This document shows, piece after piece, positions 25,117 to 36,355 of a stretch of 64,000 nucleotides of DNA. Source of the stretch: Bidens hawaiensis. Lineage: Eukaryota; Streptophyta; Magnoliopsida; Asterales; Asteraceae. The position numbers and the translations under genes were made by a program. The stretch lies in the NCBI GenBank assembly GCA_021521415.1, contig JAIQDT010014615.1, positions 62,001 through 126,000 of the forward strand, given 5' to 3'. The stretch's first letter is position 1; each line of letters starts with the position of its first letter. A model generated the notes under the pieces. That model made no database searches, was not told the origin of the DNA, and was given only the letters and a program-made list of their open reading frames with translations.

Positions 25117-25441
25117 TTGATTCAAACTGGTGAAGTGTGAGGCCTCACCCAAACTTACTGTGTGTTTGATTGGACCAATTTCACTCGAGAACGAAAACGA
25201 TAATGGTTGAACGCCATATGAGATTGATCTGATTCATGTCTCATTGTTCAACTGGTGTCTTATACAGAAAGGATAGATGACAACAATTACTATATTTTCA
25301 TTATCTTGCAATAGTGTATTCCAAGATCTTTTGGTTAATGAATTAAAAATGTCATAACCTGTTGGGGGCAGTTATGTGTAGCTAGAGCACCGCTGGTTAT
25401 CTGCGTTGAGAAACTTAACCGAATCCATCCAAGTGGGAGAC
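25117..25441 (+). mobile_element. 3' internal fragment of a Ty1/copia element
   Basis: No coding is readable. The right end, AAGTGGGAGAC, is the purine tract that commonly precedes a copia 3' LTR (AAGTGGGAGA then TGTTGGAA), so at least the last part is copia 3' untranslated sequence. The left limit is uncertain because it joins the Athila LTR without a clear boundary. Confidence 0.45.
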
Positions 25442-26309
25442 TGTTGGAAATATGGACCGGTCCGCTTAAGTCAACGCGGCCGACCGGGTTATGACCCGTA
25501 AGAGTTACACCTTGGGTAATGAGCATAAAGTCCGCTCAAATTTGTTAACCGGTTTTGATGAATAATTACGGAATTATTATTTATACTAAATATAAATAAT
25601 AATATCTAAAAGTTTATTTATTAGATAAATAAACTGGTTTAGACTTTGAATGAAAGTTGGATTGAGTTGAACTTTTGGGCCCGGTTGATATTTAGTTATG
25701 ATAACTATAAGATTATTATGATAATCATATTTTGAATCATAACCCAATAATATTAGCCAACGCAGATCTTAGAGCAGGGGTTATCATCACAATATTTATA
25801 TATTGTCATAATAACCTAATCAAGTGGTTTTGATTTATTTTGACTCCAAGAAAGTTGCAGTGGCGACAAAAGCAAAATCAACTTCGTGATTTCTCGATAC
25901 AATACAAAGCAGCCTCAAAACAGCCACTGTAGGCTACCGCTGCACCACCACCGGTCACTGCTTGTTGGTGCTGCCGAACGCAACCTGACGCCACCGATGC
26001 TTTCGTGCACCGTCGTCATTGTTCGTTCGTTTCGTCACCTAGCGAAGCTCGTTAACCCTTGGTGTCTCAACCGGTTAATCATTAACCGAGGTATTATTTA
26101 TCTCATCGGTAGTTAACAATATATCGTATATTATTACTCGTACTCGTATCGTTTGTAACCGGATCCTGTACGGTTCCGTTAAATGGTGATTACTCGTTTT
26201 ATATTCCACTATGTATTATGTTATTAATATGATTAATAATTATGAAATTAATTCTTTTAAACCGGGTTTAAAAGTTAAACCGTTGACTGATCACCACTGA
26301 AACCCAACA
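25442..26309 (+). repeat. Ty1/copia 3' LTR
   Basis: This 868-bp LTR starts TGTTGGAAAT after a purine tract and ends AAACCCAACA, a matched TGTTGG/CCAACA pair. Short AT-rich stretches (25555-25630, 26210-26260) lie inside. No second LTR is in the window, so the element is truncated on its left. Confidence 0.65.
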
Positions 26310-27639
26310 GTTTTTGTGGCTTTTAAGCGTTTTTTTAAAGCTAAAGAATTGTTGTAGAAAAACAGTAAACACCCCATACATATCCATAGTAAGTAGTAAC
26401 TTAGGTGGGTCAAACGATGAAAAGCGAATTTTAACGGCCATAAGCGACTATATTGAATTTTTATAACGGCAAAAATAACTAATTTGCATCTTAACGTTAA
26501 TATCGGTTAATAGATTACTAACCTATTCAAAACAAATGGATCTAAATAATTAACTACTAAAGAAAATCTAGGTGTCGCTTTCTAAACACCCCCCACCCCC
26601 ACCCCACTCTCCCTTTAATGGCACCATCAGATTGTGCCAACTCTAAATTGTGAAATTCTATGCTTTTGACTCGTTTATGTTTAAAAAAAAGTGTGTCGAT
26701 GGTCTCACCAAACCTGATAATCCTTAAACGGGTCATAGCATCTTGTTTTTTATAACTTTCATCATAAAACAATAATTTTCAAGGGTCACACGTCTCATCA
26801 ACCCCGAATAGCCCTTAAACTGGTTATAACGTCTTATTGATTTGTGAAATCTTTTCATCTCTGTTGTCGATATATCTTCCCCGTCACCAGTTAACTTTCG
26901 ATTAATTACCACCCATCATCCTTATCTTCCCTCTCATGCATTAATCACCATTGTCATCTACATCAACTGTCCCTTATTTGTTGGATTTTCTAATGAATCG
27001 CCAAATGAACATCGGTTATTCGGCTACTGGTTCATATTTGGTCTCCCATTACCTCCTCTTTTATTTATGTAACCCTATCTGGGTCAAACCGTTTTCATCT
27101 TTATCACTCATACCACCACCACGCCAACCTTAATTCCATGCCTACAATGGCTCTTACTGTTATCTTAAATTTATAAAAGCATGTTTGATTTAATTTTTTT
27201 ATCTTAATGCTTTCTTATACAAACTCGAGTTAAATGCTCATTCATTTGAAAATTAAAGGAACAATTCATGAACATAAACAAATGTAAATGAACATAATTA
27301 AACAAAAGTAAATAACATATATGAACAAATGTAAACGAACATAAACATAAACAATTATAAACAAACACACAATTAAATGAGCACAAGCAAACAAATATAA
27401 AACATTAAGTAGATGTTTCATTCAAAAATAAACATAAACGAACACAACCAAACATCAATGGATCAAAATAGGTCAAATTATATTGCAAAATTACTTATAA
27501 TAAATTAAATTAAAACCAAGAAAACATATTCACAGTATTAGAAACGACAAATATAAAAAAAAATCACTATAATACACGGGACTAAAAGCCAGTTTAGTTA
27601 TATACGCGCCTCCTTTTATTAGAGTCTGCATGACATAAC
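26310..27639. other. AT-rich intergenic sequence, nothing assigned
   Basis: No gene or complete transposon was recognised. A C-rich run lies at 26588-26607. Degenerate AAACA(T/A)AA(A/C)-type short repeats run from about 27240 to 27450. A related pair of phrases (AACGGGTCATAGC near 26726 and AACTGGTTATAAC near 26818) suggests an old decayed repeat. Confidence 0.5.
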
Positions 27640-28125
27640 TCTAATTGGGCCGCTCAGGTTGGGACTACCTAAATGGGCCTAAAATAGGCTTACAATAAGC
27701 TTGAGCGGCTCATTAAAAGCTTATAGCAAGCTACTCGAGATCGGCTCGTTAATTATCTCGATCTAGCCGAGCTTAAACGAGCTTAAAAGTAAGCTCGTTT
27801 AATCAACGAGCCTGATCCCGAGCTTCATTTATCAAACTCGAGCCGTCTCACGAGCCTAACGAGCCTGTCATTTTATAATTTTTATTTTATATATATAATG
27901 TTATGAAAATGTAACTAAATAATATATGTTACGTTACGTATAAAACTACAATTAAAAAATATACAAATATATAAAAGTTAATTATTATAAATAGTTCCTG
28001 AGTCGAGCCTGATCCTAGCTTGAGCATGAAAAACTACTTATGAGCCGAGCTTGAGCTTTAATAATAAAGATCAAAATGAACCGAGCTCAAGCTCTGTATG
28101 CTCGGGCTAGGTTAGGCTAGGCTTG
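27640..28125. repeat. GAGCTCG-rich dispersed repeat, copy A
   Basis: Alternating CGAGC, GAGCTTG and CTCGTT motifs fill both flanks (27690-27865 and 28000-28120) around an AT-rich core. The motifs are partly self-complementary, so the arms can pair. A similar sequence occurs at 42984-43215. The class is not known to me; a decayed foldback-type transposon is possible. Confidence 0.4.
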
Positions 28126-28270
28126 TCTGCATGCCTAACCATACATGTGTCTGTTTCGCATCTCATTTCTTGAATTTATTGGCATTGTATGGAAACGCAC
28201 ACATGCATAGGTTAGAGCCTTCACAACAGGTAATCTATATTTATGTGAGCGGGTTCTCTATTTTTGTAGA

Positions 28271-28795
28271 GTGTGGTTGTAAGAGCATCCACATCCCTAT
28301 CTTTAAATCCAAAATTACATAAAAAATAGTACCTTTTCTCTCTACTTTTCAATTAAATAATATAATTTTATACATTTTCATTCTCCTTGACTCGGAACCA
28401 CTTTCAAACTATATTAAAAAGTTATAGGGTGTCAGCATTAATTTTTCAAATATATAGAAAAATCATTGTATTTTCTCTCATCTCCAATAACAACATCCTA
28501 AAAACTCCATACATTATAAAAAACATTCCTAACAAAATTTGAGAGATAAAATATGAATGCTTTAAGTAGTTGTTAGTGAATGAGAAAGAAAATGTGACTG
28601 TTTATGAGTAAATTTGAAAAAAACATTATTCACACACACTCTATAATTTTTTAAATATTTGTTGAAAATGGTTGTGAGTAGAGGGGTGAGAAAATGCAAT
28701 AATAAAGCTATGAAAAGTATTATTTCATTGAAATTGAGAGAGAAAATATAGTGATTTTTAGTGTAGTTATAGAAATAGAGATATATGTCCTGCCC
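28271..28795. mobile_element. Possible MITE
   Basis: An AT-rich stretch of about 520 bp whose ends are imperfectly inverted: GAGCATCCACATCCCTATC at the left and GAAATAGAGATATATGTCC at the right. No clean target duplication was found and coding is absent. Confidence 0.3.
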
Positions 28796-28800
28796 AGACA

Positions 28801-29578
28801 TCTACATATCTAATAAAGTAAAATATGTGAGAACTCATGTCACTTGGAGATTTATTCTTAACCACAATTTCCCGTTCAAACTATTTTTATATTTTTAATA
28901 AAAAAAAGTTATTATGTTAATGTAACCAAAACATATCAATCTATCATTTAATCAACTAACTAATTAACTAAATTTTAAATATCAAAAGTATGCGGGTATT
29001 TATGTCAACATAATAAAAATATTTATATCTTTAATAAAATCATATATACCTTTTCTTTATATTAGATCAATTTATAAACACTTTTCAGTGTAGGAATTGA
29101 ATATGGTAAAATTAATAAACGATATATATAACTCTAAGAAGATAAAAACAAAAAAAAAATTATGAACAAATAATAATTTTATTCTCACGTATTCATTCAA
29201 CATCCATGAATCCATGGAGTTCTCATCAATTTCTTTCAAATCTGTAACATAAAAGTGTGTTTTAGTCATGCTAATTTTATATATGATGTTATATTTTTAT
29301 CTTATTTATAATGAAAAATCTTATCATCTTTTGTTAGAATTCGTTTATCCATTAAAAATATAATTACAACTTATATTTTCATTGAGTGCATCTTTTTGTG
29401 ATTATGAAGAAATTGTGTAATAATTCACCACATATTCGTATAAATATTCCTTTAGAAAACATAATTTGAACTTATAAATATTTAATTTGATAAAATACAG
29501 TTTTTTTAAATTTAATCATTTAATTTCTATCGTTTAATTGTATTGAGATTTCCATGTATCACACGGTTCTAAAGCTAG
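28801..29578 (+). mobile_element. Non-autonomous Helitron
   Basis: The 5' end is A|TCTACATATC. The 3' end is a short imperfect hairpin (CCATGT then ACACGG, 29552-29566) eight bases before CTAG|T. Insertion between A and T, the CTRR end and the subterminal hairpin are Helitron signatures. The 778-bp body is AT-rich with no Rep/helicase coding, so it would depend on an autonomous helper. Confidence 0.55.
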
Positions 29579-30289
29579 TACTCTTATAAAAATTTATAAG
29601 GGTTTTTTAGATAGTTTGTTTTCCTTGGGTTTGACCCGGACTCAAATAAAAGTCGACTTAAGCAATTTATTTCGTAGTATTTTGTGTGCATTAACTAATT
29701 CAAATCTCAATTTCACAAAATTTACTAATTATGAAAAAGGTTTATTAACTATGAGAAAAAGGTTGAACTTTATCTAATCTACCGAACAAATGGTCACTTA
29801 CTACCCAAAAAACTACTCGTAAATATAAGTTTTTGTTGTAATTAGTCGTATAATTTGTGACATGGGTTAGGATATAATAGAAAGTTTTATTTGAATAGGA
29901 AGTTGTGTCAAGCAGGAACCAAAAGAAGAAGAGCATGAATGAAAAAAAAAAGCTTTTCTCTTCTTCAAATGCAAGTCAAATGTCAATTTCCCATTAGTTT
30001 TAAAAGTACGTAATCTTTTTATATATCATTTAAAAAATAGTAACACCATAAAATCAATAGTTTTTATCTTTAATATAAGTATGTCATTGTTATACTTTTA
30101 GAAAAAAATTTCTAAAACCCAAACACCTAAAACATTATAGACAACACAACACACAAAAACACATCATGAAAAATGAATTACAAAATCAGCCGTTTGATTT
30201 TAAACATGTATGATTGTAGAATATAAATGCTCCTATTGGGCTATTTGGGCTAGAATATTAATGAAAAATCAAGAACAGTTGGACCTCCA
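29579..30289. other. AT-rich intergenic sequence, nothing assigned
   Basis: No gene, RNA or transposon ends were recognised. Short open stretches show no domain and no plausible splice context. Confidence 0.5.
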
Positions 30290-30294
30290 TTATC

Positions 30295-31287
30295 TGAAGA
30301 AACACTAATCAGCTCCGGGCAGATTACGGATAATCTGGGGGTTAAATAGATGTTTCCCACGAGGGGTTGGATCCGGCAAAGATGGTTCATCTGATAACCT
30401 GCAAAACAGACACCGTGAGCTCGTCACTGAGAGGGGGGGGGGGGGGGGGTTCCTCCTTGTGACCACCCTCCGGCGTGAGAATCAGACTAGATTATTCTTG
30501 AATATAAATGTATATTAAGAGATTGCTAGAGCAGATATCAGGTATATGATGTAAGATATAAGATAGTATATGATAAGATGAGATGATCACACAATTTGGG
30601 GTATTTATAGCCGAAGGTAGGTTTCCAAGAAGGTATAGCCGGCTGAATAGTATTCCTGTTCTACCAACTGTGGCCTACGCACGTGCCATGCTGGTAGTTG
30701 GTGGGTAGGCAGCGGCTGACAGTGACCAGGCCTGCTGTGTATTATTCCTTTTCCACCAACTGCCGGCTATGCACGTGGTATGACAGGAGTTAGTGAGTAG
30801 GCAGCGGCTAATAGTGACATACAGTACAAGAGCATGCTGCTCGCCATACTGTTGTCGATGAGCCGTCGTATCTCTGGTCAGATCTTTTGCCCATACCTCG
30901 TCAGGTACAGTACAAAAGATCTTCCCGTATCGTACGGACTGGCTTATTTGGGCGGGAGTATTCCCCCTCCCGCCTTTGTGCGGGATTGTTCCCGGCTTTG
31001 CTCATTCCTTCAGGTGAACTGAATTATTGAGAGCTAAGTGCCTTGTGCGTGTAGCCTTGCTGCGCGGGTGGCCTTCCCTGATGGCTTGTATCAGCAGCTG
31101 CGGGAACAGATGGAATACTTCACCATTGGGAGGCATTTCCTGCGGGAACAGCTTGCGTACTGCGCGTAAGGACGTCACGTCTCTGAGCATGGTGGGTCCT
31201 GCGGATCCAGTTGGTTTCTGCGCAGACGTCTCTCTTCAAGGTGAGTCCTGCGGGTCCAACTGGGCTCTGCTGGGACCTACCTCTTCA
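30295..31287 (-). repeat. Solo LTR of the Tat-like family
   Basis: This 993-bp LTR runs TGAAGAAACA to ACCTCTTCA and is flanked by a perfect 5-bp duplication TTATC (30290-30294 and 31288-31292). Ends, length and landmarks match the LTR at 59817-60789: the CTCCGG(C/T)GTGAGAAT motif, and a minus-strand TATA box (TATTTATAG on +, 30602-30610). The minus orientation follows from the TATA. The U3 side holds two diverged tandem copies of about 80 bp (about 30649-30725 and 30743-30820), each with CTACGCACGTG- or CTATGCACGTG-type cores. A G-run lies near 30431-30449. It was left by LTR-LTR recombination that removed the internal region. Confidence 0.85.
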
Positions 31288-31397
31288 TTATCCATATATT
31301 ACTCAAGAATCAAGAATGTATAGTTTGTTTGTTTTTGCAAACCAAAGTATATTATTACTTTTATTAGTAACATTATATTACGTTATGAATGAACTTA

Positions 31398-31407
<10 letters not shown>

Positions 31408-31446
<39 letters not shown>
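31408..31446. repeat. (AT)n microsatellite
   Basis: An uninterrupted AT dinucleotide run of about 19 units, likely length-polymorphic. Confidence 0.9.
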
Positions 31447-31450
<4 letters not shown>

Positions 31451-31845
31451 TTGTTTAGCTTGCCAATGGGTCATCCGCCATTTGGCATGTTATTTTTTTT
31501 TTCTTAGTTGATATGTCGATTAATTGAACCGAAAACTTTAGTTATGATTATGGCTCAAAAGTTCACCGAGGGTGTTTATTACACTACAGGGAGCCTTGTA
31601 CAAGGATAAAATATATCGGAAGACTTCCAAGATCTGATTCACAAGTGTGTCAAAGCGATCGAAAGTCGAAACAGGTTTCCTAAGTTTAGTTTCTTCATAT
31701 TGACCCAATTAGAAGGCCCAAATAGGTGAACGAACCGGAACTCACCGGTTTTACAATGGGCCAGACCTTAAATATTACTCTCTCTCTAAATAAATATTAA
31801 GACATGAGAGCATAGAAATTAGAAACACTTTAATTGGCATGTTAT

Positions 31846-31968
31846 TATTTTTTTTTTTTTTTTTGAACATTCAAGCTTTCCTCCTACTATTTACATTATA
31901 CCGCCAATGCCAGGAATCGAACCCTGGACCTCTCACCCAAAGGCCAAAGCCTTTACCATCCCACCAAT
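31846..31968 (-). mobile_element. tRNA-derived SINE
   Basis: Read on the minus strand it has an internal pol III promoter: an A-box-like TGGTGGGATGG (31956-31966) and a perfect B box GGTTCGATTCC (31913-31923). It ends in a poly(A) tail, seen as a T-run at about 31848-31864. It is flanked by a 9-bp direct duplication GCATGTTAT (31837-31845 and 31969-31977). At about 123 bp it is short for a plant SINE. Mobilisation would need a LINE reverse transcriptase. It could be misread as a tRNA because of the B box, but no cloverleaf forms. Confidence 0.8.
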
Positions 31969-32033
31969 GCATGTTATACAATCAATTTTTTTTACCCATA
32001 CCCATCTTCAACAACAATTATCACCCGTATTAA

Positions 32034-32448
32034 CACTACTAGAAAAGTAGACATTTTTCTACGACCGGAGAAGTGTTAGAAAAACACATGCTTGAAAATT
32101 GCTTTCAACCTTTTTCCAACAACTTTCCTTACAAAATTGCTACAAATATATACCGTTACAAACTTCCTACAACTTTCCTACAAAAGTTATTTTCTGGTTT
32201 ATTTTTCATTTGGGGTTAGTTTATCCAAGCATAAAAAACAAAAGAAATAGTTGATAAATATTTTTTTTTGTTGGAAAGTTAGCAACAATTTTCCAACGAA
32301 ATCATATTTTTACTATTCGGTTGTAATATTGTAGCAAATTTAGAGCTTATTTTTTTGTTGGAAATTCGTTTGAAATATGTTGGAATTACTTGTCGTAGGA
32401 ATTTTGTAAAAAAACGTTTGTAGGAAACGGAGATGTTTTCTAGTAGTC
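32034..32448. mobile_element. CACTA-type MITE
   Basis: A 415-bp non-autonomous element. It begins CACTACTAGAAAA and ends TTTTCTAGTAGTC; the last base should be G for a perfect inverted repeat. Subterminal motifs such as TTTCCAACAA, CTACAACTTTCC and GTAGGAA are repeated in both orientations, as in CACTA transposase-binding regions. Both flanks read TTAA, so the exact short duplication is ambiguous. Confidence 0.7.
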
Positions 32449-32723
32449 TTAAAAAGCAAACTCATTTGACTCATCATTTTGTCATAGTGTTCTTTCACCC
32501 TTGCAAGCATGGTGATCAGGGTTGTTGGTTACTGTTGCTTGTTGATCTCAAAATATTATTTTGTGCAGTTCACAAATCACTAATTAAATCAAGCTTTAAG
32601 ATTCAGTTATCCGTATTTATTGCTAATATGTCATCTTCTTTATCAGCATTGTTTAACAAATTATAGCGCAAATACAACAAGATACATATCCTAACTTTCA
32701 AGTGTTTTCGAATCCTTAGTATC

Positions 32724-34887
32724 TCAAATCACGGCGGTAGGATGAGACTCAAGATCTTGCGCCTTCGCCTTCTCATTTTCTTGATCACCCTTTTCAACAC
32801 CACAATTCTGCAATTCTTTGTTCTTTCCCCATAGTAGAATGTACAATCCCACCACCACGATCGCCGATCCCACCAAACTGTTCATCACCAAAAAAAAAAA
32901 AAAAAAAAAACTAAGTTGATTCAATTGAATTACAATTGTTGGGTATGCATGAAAAAAAACCCTGAAAAAAAACAAAGAGAACCAAAACAAAAATTAACGG
33001 TTTGGTTTTATGGTCTTGTAAAATTTGAACTTACGGTTCAATTTTTGGTTTCTATATAATAAAACCAAACTGAACTGAATTTATTTATTTTCATTTTAAG
33101 TAATTTATAACAATTTAATAAATACTCAAGCATATTTATAACAATCAATTAATCTTGATTAATGAAATGATTTTGGTCAACATTCAGTAATTCGTGCCAC
33201 CTTTTCAATCTCAAATGACGAAACTGAACTGAAAATCGAACCAAACCAAACTAAACTCAGGGGGTGTTCGGGATTCCTTATCTTACCTTCTTATGACTTT
33301 TTCCCATTAACTTAATAAGTCACAATATTATGACTTATTAACTTATCTTCTCAAAACATAAGCAAATCCCAGATAACTTATTAAAGTTAATAAGTTATAA
33401 GCTGGTGAAAATAAGCAATCCCGAACACCCCCTCAAACCAAAACAGAAACCGAACAGTTTCCAAAATTTTAAAAACCGAAGTTTCAGTATTAGCCTAAAA
33501 CTGACCCAAACCGAACCATTCACACCCCTAAAGCAGGTAACGGCAAAAAGTACCCCGTACCTTCCGATATGCAACGGTTCATGTAAAAATGGAATGTCGA
33601 AAACAGCTGCTATAATCTGAACAATCGGACTGAATGCTGCACTGAAAACTGGACCCCTTTTCTTCACACAATATGACATCCCAACAAAGCAAAAACCTGA
33701 TCCCACAATCCCCTGTTTAAATCCAAACCATTATTATTATTATTATTCCAATATTCAGCTCAATTTTGATCTGGAAAGATGAAAAAGATAAAGATATACT
33801 TACAGCATAAAGGACACTAAATATTTCCAATTTCCCTTTAAGTATCCAGGAAGAAAGATCTCTGTCAGTCGACAAACTTAATGCGAAAGATTGTATAGCA
33901 CCGAAGAACATCATGATCGCGGTACTAGAATACTGCAACGGGTATCTTTTCCCAATATTTGATTGCAAGATAAACCACGAAGACCACAAAACCGTACCCG
34001 CAACCAATGCCAATGAACCAAAAGTCCATCTTGCTTTCTTGGTTTCCAAAATTGAGCTTAGAGTGCTAATAGATTGAGCATGGATGGATTCACTTGTTGC
34101 TGGCAAGTGTGAGTGTTGGTTGAATAATGGTATTCCTTTGTAAATAGTGAGTAAAGTAGTACCTCCCACACAAACTATTGTTCCTATCACTTTGGCTCTC
34201 CCACCATTTGATTTTATATTCACTTTTTCCAACCTACACATATGTAACAGTAAAACATATGTGTAAAGAGATAATTTAATTATATGCGGACTGAAGGATT
34301 AAAGATGCTAACCCGAACGGTAATGATATGATGAATGTGATTACGGGCACCATGTTGAGAAACACACAAGAGAAAGTAGCGGACGTGTATTGTATACCCA
34401 AAAGGAATAAGTATTGTGTGAGTGATGCCCTGCAACCATGTAAAGATTTGAACATAGGCCATGCTAGAACATATGTTGTTATGAAGTTAATTAATTATTA
34501 CTAACCCAAGAATCGCGTTCAAGAAAAGGTGGCATGCTATGCTGTATGTGAGCTTTGTTTCACTCTTTCTGCGACATATATTCAACAAATACGTAATCAC
34601 AACATACGTACAAACAAATAAACGTACACTGTATAGTCCCACTAATAGCAGAGTTATCGGTAGGGTCTAGACTCTACAACATATACATGCAAAGAGTACC
34701 TTTCAAGAAAGAAGGCAACCGGGGCCAAAAAGAGGGTAGCAACACTCAATCGATAGGTGATGAAGACCAGATGATCAAGTCCCTCATCTATAACCTTTTT
34801 GAGAAGTACATTAATGGTTGCAAAGGCAAATTGGACACCAATCATGATCAAAAGTGGGTACCATTTACTAAATCCTTTAGTATCCAT
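32724..34887 (-). CDS. WAT1-related protein (EamA-type transporter), 6 exons
   Basis: A plant drug/metabolite transporter family member, a multi-pass membrane protein. WAT1 itself acts in tonoplast auxin export; the substrate of this one is unknown. Exons on the minus strand: 34700-34887, 34506-34568, 34313-34429, 33804-34233, 33561-33712, 32724-32877. All introns are GT-AG and phases join, giving 367 residues, close to the family's usual 350-400. Residues 9-26 form the first membrane helix (PLLIMIGVQFAFATINVL). Two EamA repeats lie at about 10-140 and 185-325. The family signature GIQYTSATF is in exon 3 and FSPIVQIIAA in exon 5. The last exon gives a short hydrophilic tail. No lesions were seen. 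The start is the first ATG of the frame. Confidence 0.92.
33260..33432. mobile_element. Tourist-like (PIF/Harbinger) MITE in the last WAT1 intron
   Basis: A 173-bp element with perfect 16-bp terminal inverted repeats (GGGGGTGTTCGGGATT and its complement), flanked by TCA on both sides (33257-33259 and 33433-33435). A 3-bp duplication and GGG-start TIR fit PIF/Harbinger. The inside is AT-rich with repeated TTAATAAGT motifs. It lies wholly in the intron between exons 5 and 6, so splicing sites are untouched. Confidence 0.85.
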
Positions 34888-36194
34888 GGATCCTTAAGGC
34901 TATTTAGGAATGTGAATGGAATTGGCAAATATTGTGATAACCAACCATATTCTGGTGGTGCCTAAATAGACTGATAGGACATGGAGATATGGAGTGCATG
35001 AATTTAAAATTTTAGTGATGAAAGAACGAAAATTCTCTAGACAGTTCACGTCAAGTGCTTTGTGCAGACAAGGTATATTTCGCACGAGTTTAATAGTAGT
35101 TTTTTAATATTCTATTCTTGATATCGCGCTTGACTGTTCTTTCTTTAAACCATTGGTGAATTACAGGAGTTGGGAATCATATAATTAAGCATCAGTATTG
35201 AAAATACGCAACTAAAAAAAGAAAGAAAAAAAAATACCATGCTTTAACCTATTATTATAACATTAACACTAACCAAATAAAGCCATGTGTTCAAATCCTT
35301 TTTGAGTTATTAACATTATCACTTAGTGAACCACTAGCATCTACTAAGTGGGGAATACTGGCATCTGATGCTTTGGTTGAACCTAAAGGCAGCATTTATG
35401 ATTTAGAGAACAATATGTCTAATCTAAGTAGAGAGCACAAGTGAAATGATTATCGCGACACCATATATTTTATTTTTATCGTACAAAAAAACAAATATGA
35501 ATCGACGAATGGTCTATAGCTAGTTATTTTTGTGGTTAGTTTATTGTTAAAAGTAATTAATTTAATTCTTTGGGAAGTCAAACTTGCATTAGGTAACAGC
35601 AAAAGAACTTATATATGTATATATTTACACTTTTTCAAAAGGATCCAATAGTTTAAGTACCACTAGAACATCATTAATGCAGGAACTATTTGTTATGCTT
35701 ATTTAACTAAAATAAGTATAGTCAGCTGTTAGGGACCTACACTTAATAATATTAAGTATCAATGTATCAGGCTACCGAAGCCTTAAGAGATTTTATTGCT
35801 GATTGTATAATTAGTAAGCAATGAATCATTAGTTTATTGGTTGGTGCTTATGACTTATAAGTTCTTTTGCTACACCCTGAATAAATACATATATATTCCA
35901 TACAAATTGGACATGAAAAAGACATCTGATACAGACTCCCTTTCTCCAAAAAACCACCTGATGTCATGTTTCTAAAGTATTACAAAAGTTGCATAAACAT
36001 AATTGCTCATGCTTTTACGGAAAAGCGATGGTTGTCACTTATTTTTTTTCAACATAAAATGTTAATAAAAATGATGCCTAATTAATTAGTCGATTAAATT
36101 GAACAACTTGAGGAAAGTTCATGAACTCGACAATCAGTCTGCAGATAGATGATAATAAAGTAGAATATGTTGATTAGTAAAATCACGAGTGATG
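34888..36194. other. Upstream region of the WAT1-related gene
   Basis: Presumed promoter and intergenic DNA. No clear TATA box could be fixed and no other gene is seen. It is AT-rich with short A-runs (35213-35236). Confidence 0.4.
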
Positions 36195-36199
36195 CTTAT

Positions 36200-36355
36200 T
36201 GTAGAAAGAGATACTTGGTATAATTTCCTTGATCCTCATTATCACCAAACCGGTTACATATATACACAGGAAATCCCATTTAATTAGGGATGAAATCAAC
36301 TAACAATATTATCTATATTTAACCGATATACATGCCAACTATACAATATCTATTA
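36200..36355 (-). repeat. Copia 3' LTR
   Basis: A 156-bp LTR, from TGTAGAAAGAG to ATATCTATTA on +. On the minus strand it starts TAATAG in place of the usual TG and ends CTACA. The flanking duplication fixes these limits. A purine tract (TGCGGGGGTC on minus, 36356-36365) adjoins it. Confidence 0.88.

Noticed and set aside
31913..31966. tRNA gene on the minus strand
   Set aside because: A perfect B box and A-box-like sequence are present, but there is no cloverleaf or acceptor stem. The poly(A) tail and 9-bp duplication show a SINE.
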